From JAYYZW01 sp036339995 (GTDB lineage Bacteria; Pseudomonadota; Gammaproteobacteria; Ga0077536), in contig JAYYZW010000139.1 in assembly GCA_036339995.1 (NCBI GenBank), forward strand, positions 1-58,710: DNA of 58,710 nucleotides, written 5' to 3'. The translations under genes were made by a program, and so were the position numbers. Under the pieces are notes generated by a model. It was not told the origin of the DNA, did no database searches, and worked only from the letters and a program-made list of their open reading frames with translations. Below, one piece after another: positions 52,467-58,710 of this stretch; within the stretch, counting starts at the first letter, position 1, and every line of letters begins with the position of its first letter.

Positions 52467-52616
52467 CTATTTGTACATCTGGCGCAAGCTCACTATTGCC
52501 ACGGCGACGACTGTGTGCGACGCCGCTTCATCCGGCACGATTTCACCGATCATCTCCATTGTAGTTTTCTTGTCGTCGTGAAAATACAGAATGGCCACGT
52601 TCGTTCGGTGAGACAT
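52467..52616 (-). CDS. possible small protein (49 aa), unknown
   Basis: ATG 52616 opens a 49-residue frame (MSHRTNVAILYFHDDKKTTM...) starting five bases after the glutathione reductase stop on the same strand. It has no membrane segment or recognised motif and no clear ribosome-binding site, so it may be chance. Confidence 0.3.
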   Translation of the reverse strand: MSHRTNVAILYFHDDKKTTMEMIGEIVPDEAASHTVVAVAIVSLRQMYK

Positions 52617-52621
52617 GCGGG

Positions 52622-53974
52622 CTAAGCGGCGGGTTCGCGCATCGTCACCCACTCCTCTGCGGACGTGGGGTGGATCCCTATAGTACGATCGAAAATAGCC
52701 TTGGTGGCCCCCGCTTTCAGCGCGATGGCGATGCCCTGGATGGTCTCGCCCGCGTCCGGACCGACCATGTGCGCGCCGACGATGCGATCGCCCGCGTTCT
52801 CGACAATAAGCTTCATTAGGGTTTTTTCCTCGCGGCCGGAGAGCGTGTGTTTGAGCGGTGTGAACGTTGATCGGTAGATGGTGACATCGCCGAACTTTTC
52901 GCGCGCCTCCGTTTCTGTGTACCCGACACAAGCGAGATTCGGTTGACTGAAAATCGCGCTTGGAATGTATTCGTAATCGACCGGACGTCCCTCGTCCCGG
53001 TAAAGGTGCCAGGCGAGGGCCATGCCCTCAGCCAGAGCAACCGGCGTCAGGTTGACGCGATCGGTGACATCGCCAATCGCGTAGATGGACTCGACATTGG
53101 TTTGATAGTTGCGGTCGACGACGATGGCGCCGCGCTGATCAATTTCGACGCCCAGGTTTTCGAGACCGATATTCTCGATGATCGGTTTCCGTCCCGTCGC
53201 GTACATGACCCGATCACAGTCGATCGTGGTGCCGTCGTCGAGTGTTACGCGGTAGCTTTCGCCGGTCTTTTCAATCTCGTCGACATTCGCGTTGAATCGG
53301 ATGTCAACGCCCTTTTTCGCCATTTCCCTTGCGAGGAATGACCGCATGTCCTCGTCGAAGCCGCGAAGGAACAGGGGGCCGCGGTAGACCTGCACTGTTT
53401 CACAACCGAGTCCATTGAAGATCCCGGCAAATTCGACCGCAATATAACCACCGCCAACGACCATTACACGGCCTGGCAGGGACTCCAGAAAAAAGGCTTC
53501 GTTAGAACTTATCGCATGCTCGCTGCCCGGGAATTCCGGTATGAAAGGCCAACCACCGGTCGCGACGAGTATACGCTCGGCCGCCCAGGTATCCTGTCCG
53601 ACCTTTACCGTATGGGGATCCAGCAGTTTGGCATGCCCGTTTATGACGGTCGCGCCGGCATCCACCAGAAGCTTGTCGTAAATACCGTTCAGGCGTTCTA
53701 TCTCCCGGTTCTTGTTCGCGAGCAAGGTCTGCCACCTGAAAGAGTGCTCGCCGACCGTCCAGCCGAATCCCGCCGCGTCCTCGAAATTCCCGGCGAAATG
53801 CGCCGCGTAGGCGAACAGCTTTTTCGGAATGCAACCGACATTGACACAGGTACCTCCCCAGTAGCGTTCCTCGGCCACCGCAACGCGAGCGCCAAAACCT
53901 GCCGCCATACGGCCGGCGCGAACACCGCCCGATCCGCCGCCGATGACGAAGAGATCGAAATCGTAGTTATTCAT
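52622..53974 (-). CDS. gor: glutathione-disulfide reductase
   Basis: A 450-residue FAD- and NADPH-dependent oxidoreductase. The N-terminus has the FAD motif GGGSGGVRAGRMAAGFGARV and the redox-active disulfide GGTCVNVGCIPKK. The NADPH domain has VVGGGYIAVEFAGIFNGLG, and the C-terminal active-site segment is GIHPTSAEEWVTM with the catalytic His. It maintains reduced glutathione in the cytoplasm. It heads a minus-strand redox cluster with the LLM protein and the peroxiredoxin. Confidence 0.96.
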   Translation of the reverse strand: MNNYDFDLFVIGGGSGGVRAGRMAAGFGARVAVAEERYWGGTCVNVGCIPKKLFAYAAHFAGNFEDAAGFGWTVGEHSFRWQTLLANKNREIERLNGIYDKLLVDAGATVINGHAKLLDPHTVKVGQDTWAAERILVATGGWPFIPEFPGSEHAISSNEAFFLESLPGRVMVVGGGYIAVEFAGIFNGLGCETVQVYRGPLFLRGFDEDMRSFLAREMAKKGVDIRFNANVDEIEKTGESYRVTLDDGTTIDCDRVMYATGRKPIIENIGLENLGVEIDQRGAIVVDRNYQTNVESIYAIGDVTDRVNLTPVALAEGMALAWHLYRDEGRPVDYEYIPSAIFSQPNLACVGYTETEAREKFGDVTIYRSTFTPLKHTLSGREEKTLMKLIVENAGDRIVGAHMVGPDAGETIQGIAIALKAGATKAIFDRTIGIHPTSAEEWVTMREPAA

Positions 53975-54164
53975 GGTTCGTAAACGGGGAATTTGTTATC
54001 GGGTAGTGTCGTAGTATATGTGCTCGAACGCCGGATTAAGCCGCTTCCGACGGTTTCGCCGCGAAACCGCACACGGCCCCAACATTGAGGCGCACAGTGC
54101 CGGTGTTCCCGAGATTCGCTACAATCTGCGGTCTCTGGAACCACTTGGATCAATCGATCGCCCC

Positions 54165-55067
54165 ATGGACAAGCAAGTTGAAATCGTCGATGTCGGGCCG
54201 CGCGACGGTCTGCAGAGCCAGCCCAAACTCCTCGATACGGATACCAAGGTCGCCCTCATCGAGCGTCTGATCGACGCCGGCATTAAACGGCTTGAAGTCA
54301 CGAGTTTCGTCAATCCCAAACGCGTACCGCAGATGGCCGATGCCGATGAAGTTGTCGCGCGCCTGCCCCGACATCAAGGCGTCGATTACATCGGTCTCGT
54401 GTTGAACGAGCGAGGTTTTGAACGTGCGCTTGCATCCGGGATCGATCAGATTAATTGCGCAGCGGTTGCGACCGATACGTTCTGTCAGCGGAATCAGGGT
54501 AAGACCTCGGCCGAAATGCTCGATATTATTGCCGGCATCGCGCGGCGCGCGCAGGATGCCAGTAAATCTTTCGGTGTCACGATTGCGGCCAGTTTCGGCT
54601 GTCCGTTCGAAGGCGAGGTGGCACCCGAGCGGGTGCTCGAAATTACGCGGCGCCTGGTCGACATGGGCGTCGACGAAATCGCCTACGCCGATTCGATCGG
54701 GGTAGCGGTGCCGACGGACGTACGGCGCCTGATTGAACTCGCACGACCTCTTACCGGCAACATTCCACTTCGAATGCATTTCCACAACACGCGCAATACG
54801 GGCATTGGCAATGTTTATGCCGCGATCGAATCCGGGATACGGATCTTCGACGCGAGCTGCGGCGGAGTCGGCGGCTGCCCCTTCGCACCCGGTGCGACCG
54901 GGAACATCGCTACCGAAGACGTACTCTATCTCCTGCATCGAATGGGATACGAAACCGGCATCAGCGTCGAAAAGGTGATCGAAACGGCTAAATGGCTAGA
55001 GGGGCCTCTCGAAGCCCCAATGCCGGCCATGATCACACGGGCGGGTCTCTTTCCGTCGGCGGCCTGA
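54165..55067 (+). CDS. mvaB: hydroxymethylglutaryl-CoA lyase
   Basis: A 300-residue TIM-barrel lyase that splits HMG-CoA into acetyl-CoA and acetoacetate at the end of leucine breakdown. Visible: VDVGPRDGLQSQ (catalytic Arg and metal Asp), LEVTSFVNPKRVPQMADADE, MHFHNTRNTGIGN (metal His pair) and the signature GGCPFAPGATGN with the catalytic Cys. ATG 54165 fits the family; the open frame before it to 54018 is probably leader. The other leucine catabolic genes are not adjacent. Confidence 0.94.
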   Translation: MDKQVEIVDVGPRDGLQSQPKLLDTDTKVALIERLIDAGIKRLEVTSFVNPKRVPQMADADEVVARLPRHQGVDYIGLVLNERGFERALASGIDQINCAAVATDTFCQRNQGKTSAEMLDIIAGIARRAQDASKSFGVTIAASFGCPFEGEVAPERVLEITRRLVDMGVDEIAYADSIGVAVPTDVRRLIELARPLTGNIPLRMHFHNTRNTGIGNVYAAIESGIRIFDASCGGVGGCPFAPGATGNIATEDVLYLLHRMGYETGISVEKVIETAKWLEGPLEAPMPAMITRAGLFPSAA

Positions 55068-55304
55068 CCTCTATCCGGAAACCGCTAACGCGGACGCTAG
55101 TTAGCGCACATAGCTATGTTCTTGAGCACAGCAGTTCCCAAATACGGTCGTAATGAACCACAGAGATCACAGAGGATACAAGAGATGGGGGAAAAGACCG
55201 TTTTCAGGTCGAAAATATAAAGAATTTCTCTGTAGTTTTATTTAATTGTGCCGTTCCGTTATACGTCTGCGTATCATTGCTGGACCTAAGATCCTACCTA
55301 TGAG
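55068..55304. other. gap between convergent genes with a dispersed-repeat-like segment
   Basis: Around 55156-55195 the sequence AACCACAGAGATCACAGAGG is followed downstream by TTTCTCTGTAGTTTTATT. It resembles the CACAGAG-containing degenerate repeats seen in many proteobacterial intergenic regions. No gene is visible. Confidence 0.35.
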
Positions 55305-56276
55305 TTAGCGCAGTCCCGCGTAAAGCCGCGCCATTGCCTTGCGCCAGAGCCGGGCCGGTTTTAGCGGCATACCTGCATAGACCCCGGGTTTGCGAATGTC
55401 CTTGGTGATCCCGCCCTTGCCGAGCACGGTGACGTCATCGACAACCTTGACGTGTCCGACGGTTCCGACTTGCCCGGCCAGGGTGACGCGGTTGCCTAGA
55501 GTAGTGCTCCCCGAAACGCCGACTTGGGCGATGATCAGGCAGTGCGATCCCGTCGTAACGTTGTGCGCGAGCATGACCAGGTTATCGACCTTGGTGCCCC
55601 GCCCGATACGTGTCTCCGTAAAACGTCCACGATCGACCGTCGAATTCGCACCGATCTCGACGTCGGCTTCAAGCACGACATGACCGAGTTGGGGGATCTT
55701 GACGTGCTCTCGGCCGTGCTTGACGAATCCGAAGCCATCGCCACCGATCGAAACACCCGGCTGCAAGATCACACGATCGCCCAGTACGCTGTCTTCCCGC
55801 ACCGTGCAATTGGGATAGACGATGCAGCCCTCGCCGAGAACGCTGCGATCCATGATGACCGTGTTGGGAAATAGGCGGGAGCGCGCCCCGATCTGCACTT
55901 TTTCGCCGACGACGACGTAAGCACCGATGCAGACGTCGTCACCAAGCACTACGCCGTCGGCTATCACCGCGGTGTGATGGATGCCGTCGGCCGCACCGAG
56001 TCGGGACGGTAGGAACAATTCCGCGATTTGCGCAATCATGTATTCTGGATGCTCGTGGAACAAGTTGGCTTTTCCGGCGATTGGACGTCCAGGCCGCGTT
56101 ACGAACGCGGGTATGCGCGAACGCGACGCCGCCTCGGCGTATTGGTCTTCACCGATGAAAGAGAGACAAGCTGGGAGGTCATCCGACAGGCCGCAGATGC
56201 CGGTTATTTCGACGGTTTCATCGCCGTCGACTTCGAGCTTGAAGCGTTCTGCTATATCGGATAATGAATATTGCAT
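55305..56276 (-). CDS. lpxD: UDP-3-O-acylglucosamine N-acyltransferase-like protein (LpxD family)
   Basis: A 323-residue left-handed beta-helix acyltransferase. The N-terminal uridine-binding-like domain (about 1-100) includes LSFIGEDQYAEAASRSRIPAFV. Hexapeptide repeats from about 105 to 300 (for example VVLGDDVCIGAYVVVGEKVQ) contain the catalytic His region MLAHNVTTGSHCLIIAQVGVSG. LpxD adds the second acyl chain to the lipid A precursor. It stands alone, far from the lpxA/lpxB/fabZ neighbours it usually has, so it could be a second copy or a relative acting on another sugar. Confidence 0.85.
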   Translation of the reverse strand: MQYSLSDIAERFKLEVDGDETVEITGICGLSDDLPACLSFIGEDQYAEAASRSRIPAFVTRPGRPIAGKANLFHEHPEYMIAQIAELFLPSRLGAADGIHHTAVIADGVVLGDDVCIGAYVVVGEKVQIGARSRLFPNTVIMDRSVLGEGCIVYPNCTVREDSVLGDRVILQPGVSIGGDGFGFVKHGREHVKIPQLGHVVLEADVEIGANSTVDRGRFTETRIGRGTKVDNLVMLAHNVTTGSHCLIIAQVGVSGSTTLGNRVTLAGQVGTVGHVKVVDDVTVLGKGGITKDIRKPGVYAGMPLKPARLWRKAMARLYAGLR

Positions 56277-56438
56277 GATTGTCCCTCATCTCGTTCCGAT
56301 TCGACCTTGCATCGCGAAACATGTGCTCGTGACCTACCCGCGAAAGTTTACTGTATATGCTTGAGCAATAGCCACGGACCACGCCGGTATCGGGCGCCTG
56401 GTGAGCTACTGTGAACCGGAATTTGAGTGGAGAATATT

Positions 56439-57332
56439 TTGGCGAAGAAAAAGAAGCGGGATCGAAAGCGTAAACCGAGTGCTCCGGCGCAGACGCCGGC
56501 GCGGCCCGCGAACGCGGCACCCGATTGGCCCATGGCGCTGCTTGCTGGCGTCGGCCTGGTATTGACCGGTGTCCTGATATGGAGCGCAAGCTCTGCCGGG
56601 CATCTCCCGTACTGTTCGGGGGGCTCGGCCTGCGATGTGGTGCAGAGCAGTGCCTGGTCGCGCTTCCTCGGTGTCCCGTTGACCATGTGGGGGTTTGCAA
56701 ACTACGTGGTGATTGGGCTGGTCGCCGTCATCCCGGCTCGCGCGGAACAACGGTGGCGATGGACGGCTCTGCTGACCGCGGCCGGATTCGGAATCAGCAT
56801 CTATTTGACCGCGATCTCTGTCGTCGTTATCGAAGCCGTTTGCGGCTACTGTCTTGCGTCACTTGCCGTGATGGCTAGCGCCTTTGGATTGAGCTTTCGC
56901 ACCGTCGACGTCTCGCGCCGGGCGGTCTGGCGCGGTGCGGGCGCGGCGTTCGCCATTCTGGTTTCACTGACGATGCATCTCGACGCGCGGGGCATGCTGG
57001 ATGGGAGCGGTGGCGAGGTCGATCCCTATCTACGCGGACTCGCCGAGCACCTCGAGCGAAGTGGATTCAAATTCTACGGAGCGAGCTGGTGTCCAGCCTG
57101 TCGGGAACAGAAAAATCTATTCGGCAATGCTGCCAGGTATCTGCCCTACGTGGAATGTTCACCGCATGGGCGTAATGGACCCCGCGCGACAGTCTGCGAG
57201 ACCGAGGAGATCAATAATTATCCGACCTGGACGGTGGACGGCCGACGGATTGAAAGGCTGCTCGTCATCGAAAGGCTCGCGGCGTATTCCGGATTCCCGA
57301 AACGCGGCGGAGAAACCTCGATCGACGAATAG
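56439..57332 (+). CDS. VKOR-thioredoxin fusion, disulfide-bond-forming membrane protein
   Basis: About 297 residues. A basic N-terminal tail (KKKKRDRKRK) is followed by a VKOR four-helix domain (about 30-170) with the loop cysteines in PYCSGGSACD and the CGYC active site. After a further helix comes a thioredoxin-like domain (about 215-290) with WCPAC. Such fusions oxidise cysteines of exported proteins and pass electrons to quinone, in the role of DsbB/DsbA. TTG 56439 has GTGGAG at good spacing; GTG 56427 is the alternative. Confidence 0.92.
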   Translation: MAKKKKRDRKRKPSAPAQTPARPANAAPDWPMALLAGVGLVLTGVLIWSASSAGHLPYCSGGSACDVVQSSAWSRFLGVPLTMWGFANYVVIGLVAVIPARAEQRWRWTALLTAAGFGISIYLTAISVVVIEAVCGYCLASLAVMASAFGLSFRTVDVSRRAVWRGAGAAFAILVSLTMHLDARGMLDGSGGEVDPYLRGLAEHLERSGFKFYGASWCPACREQKNLFGNAARYLPYVECSPHGRNGPRATVCETEEINNYPTWTVDGRRIERLLVIERLAAYSGFPKRGGETSIDE

Positions 57333-57639
57333 GTAGCTGATGTTTCTGGACGGATTGTCGCTATGTGGAAGAATGGCCGCAGCCGCTTGAGCAGCGGAGT
57401 CTGCACGCCATCGTTCAGGGCGAGCTGACGGGCTATCTCATCGCTGTAAATTGTTGTTCTAAAGGAGCTTATGGGCTTGTTCCGGGCTTTCGCATTTCGA
57501 TTCTTCGGTTAGGGTGAAACCCCGGTTCGCCGGACGCACCGATTACGCTTTATTAATATCAGTGATAATTTAATTACTTTTCATTAAGTTATAGTATATT
57601 TCAATAATTAATTTTAATTACAGGTCGCAATAACACCGT
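57333..57639. other. intergenic region with a 13-codon frame and an AT-rich promoter region
   Basis: AAAGGAG at about 57461 precedes ATG 57471 and a 13-codon frame (MGLFRAFAFRFFG) ending at 57512, a possible leader peptide or a remnant start. From about 57545 to 57625 the DNA turns strikingly AT-rich (TTAATTACTTTTCATTAAGT and similar), probably the promoter region of the lytic transglycosylase. I cannot fix the hexamers. Confidence 0.35.
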
Positions 57640-58242
57640 ATGAAAAAGGGATTTTCATTCTTCGTCATCTTCTCCCTGTTTGGAGTGCTGCCGATCCTGG
57701 CAGGCGCGGACATCTTCAAGTACGTGGATCAGTACGGCCGCGTACACTTGACGGACCGTCCGCGCCATGACGGCTACCGACAACTGGTCAAGACCTGGAA
57801 AGGTTGGGAGGAATCGAAAGTCGACTTCAACAGCGTGCACCGCAACCGCAAGAAGTTCAGTCCCACGATTGCGCGTGCGGCGAAAGTTCATCGACTCCCG
57901 CCGGCGTTGCTGCACGCGGTGATCACGGCGGAGTCGGCCTACGATCCGGAAGCCGTTTCACATGCGGGCGCGGTCGGCCTGATGCAATTGATGCCGGGAA
58001 CTGCGAAACGATACGGAGTACGCAACCGACGTGATCCAAATGCCAACGTCGTGGGCGGCACCCACTATCTACGCGATCTCTTGAATATGTTCGACAACAA
58101 CGTGGCGCTCGCGCTCGCCGCCTACAACGCGGGCGAGAATGCCGTGATCAACCATGGGCACCGCATCCCCCCTTATAAGGAAACGCAGACTTATGTGCGC
58201 CGCGTGCTCAAGTACTACAACGATTACAAAAAGCAGATGTAA
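57640..58242 (+). CDS. exported lytic transglycosylase with DUF4124-like N-terminus
   Basis: A 200-residue protein. A signal peptide (FFVIFSLFGVLPILAGA) is followed by a DUF4124-like segment (DIFKYVDQYGRVHLTDRP) and an SLT domain (about 85-195) with the catalytic Glu in ITAESAYDPEAVS, GAVGLMQLMPGTAKRYG and ALAAYNAGENAV. It cleaves peptidoglycan glycan strands in the periplasm, forming anhydro-muropeptides of the kind recycled by AmpD. A family B repeat begins four bases after its stop. Confidence 0.93.
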   Translation: MKKGFSFFVIFSLFGVLPILAGADIFKYVDQYGRVHLTDRPRHDGYRQLVKTWKGWEESKVDFNSVHRNRKKFSPTIARAAKVHRLPPALLHAVITAESAYDPEAVSHAGAVGLMQLMPGTAKRYGVRNRRDPNANVVGGTHYLRDLLNMFDNNVALALAAYNAGENAVINHGHRIPPYKETQTYVRRVLKYYNDYKKQM

Positions 58243-58246
58243 ATAC

Positions 58247-58518
58247 TAGAACTCATCTCAAAATTATTCAGGCCCACGCCGGCGGCCCATTTCGTACAGC
58301 TCAAGGCGCGAGGCGTGTTGCAAAGCATTAGCTAAATGAGCGACGAGCAACGCGGAGATGTGCGAAATGGGCCACCAGCCCTTCGGGTTGCCGCCTGAAA
58401 ACCGCGTTCGCCGCGTTGCCGCGCTTGAACATGGAACCACCATGCCCTGCACGCTGCGCCCTGCAATCCCGATTTTCAGGGGGCAAGCTTGGCCCGAATA
58501 ATTTTGAGATGGGTTCTA
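58247..58518. repeat. MITE-like inverted-repeat element, family B, copy 2 (272 bp)
   Basis: Same length and orientation as 268-539. The left end TAGAACTCATCTCAAAATTA and the right end inverse-complement TAGAACCCATCTCAAAATTA differ at one position, and the inner repeat continues with GGCCCA/GGGCCA. It fills most of the gap between the lytic transglycosylase and the dehydratase fragment. Confidence 0.8.
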
Positions 58519-58543
58519 GCGGCGTGTCGGACTTCCCTACGGC

Positions 58544-58710
58544 TCACTCGTCGGTGACGCAGCCTTCCGATGCGTTTCTCACATTCTTGATGTATTTGTA
58601 CAGGGTGCCGCGATGCGCCTTGTATGGTGGGGCGCTCCATGTATCACGTCGGCGTTGCATTTCAGCCTCGTCGACGGCGACCTCAATGATGTGGGCGTCC
58701 GAGTCGATGG
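58544..58710 (-). CDS. IlvD/Edd-family dehydratase, C-terminal end (cut by window edge)
   Basis: The last 54 codons of a minus-strand gene that enters from beyond the window. The sequence (DSDAHIIEVAVDEAEMQRRR, then YKYIKNVRNASEGCVTDE) matches the C-terminal end of IlvD/Edd proteins, which dehydrate dihydroxy acids or sugar acids with an iron-sulfur cluster. Whether this is dihydroxy-acid dehydratase or a sugar-acid enzyme cannot be decided from the tail. Confidence 0.75.
   Translation of the reverse strand, partial: IDSDAHIIEVAVDEAEMQRRRDTWSAPPYKAHRGTLYKYIKNVRNASEGCVTDE

Noticed and set aside
52467..52931. 154-residue minus-strand frame over the glutathione reductase end
   Set aside because: Most of it is the shadow of gor in another frame; only the last 49 codons lie outside gor, and these are listed with low confidence.

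Overview
The window looks like a chromosomal segment of a Gram-negative gammaproteobacterium. The evidence is a tig-clpP-clpX-lon-hupB-ppiD block, lipid A genes (an lpxH gene and an lpxD-like gene), ampD/ampE, ppiB, FadI/FadJ-type beta-oxidation genes, and tRNA genes with encoded CCA. I cannot name the genus. Most of the DNA is GC-rich. A stretch near 15.2-16.4 kb is visibly richer in A+T and carries decayed genes.

Layout: 1-2.9 kb holds a YihY-type membrane protein and acylphosphatase set among short inverted-repeat elements. 2.9-6.0 kb holds ampD-ampE and, convergently, ppiB-lpxH. 6.0-6.55 kb is a tRNA cluster (Pro, Arg, His, Lys). 6.5-21.2 kb is a dense signalling region: a membrane nucleotidyl cyclase with a recently duplicated PAS domain; a PilZ protein with degenerate GGDEF and EAL domains; a Ser/Thr kinase fused to a cyclic-nucleotide-binding domain (cNBD); a cyclase fused to an FHA domain; and a LolA-like protein paired with an RND (MMPL) transporter that also ends in a cNBD. 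Two makers and two potential readers of cyclic nucleotide thus lie within about 15 kb. 21.2-26.9 kb carries acyl-CoA genes (two type III CoA-transferases, a thiolase-like protein lacking the usual cysteine, and a DUF35 partner) and small secreted or membrane proteins.

27.2-36 kb is the proteostasis block with three more tRNAs (Leu, Val, Asp). 36-38.1 kb holds a dicarboxylate symporter and fabI. 38.2-48.6 kb is a Yej/Dpp-like peptide ABC transporter whose binding protein and permeases are separated from its double ATPase by a thiolase, a FadJ-like enzyme and an acetyltransferase. 48.7-58.7 kb carries a MATE pump, a redox cluster (glutathione reductase, luciferase-like monooxygenase, an apparent selenocysteine peroxiredoxin, DUF427), HMG-CoA lyase, an lpxD-like gene, a VKOR-thioredoxin fusion, a lytic transglycosylase and the 3' end of an IlvD/Edd dehydratase.

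Three observations stand out. (1) The peroxiredoxin at 50682-51236 has an in-frame TGA exactly at the peroxidatic cysteine position, followed at a suitable distance by a bSECIS-like hairpin. (2) The cyclic-nucleotide, kinase and FHA genes are clustered. (3) At least four families of short TIR elements all run TA-G...C-TA; three of them provide the TAG stop codon of the gene they abut, and one 272-bp family occurs near both ends of the window.
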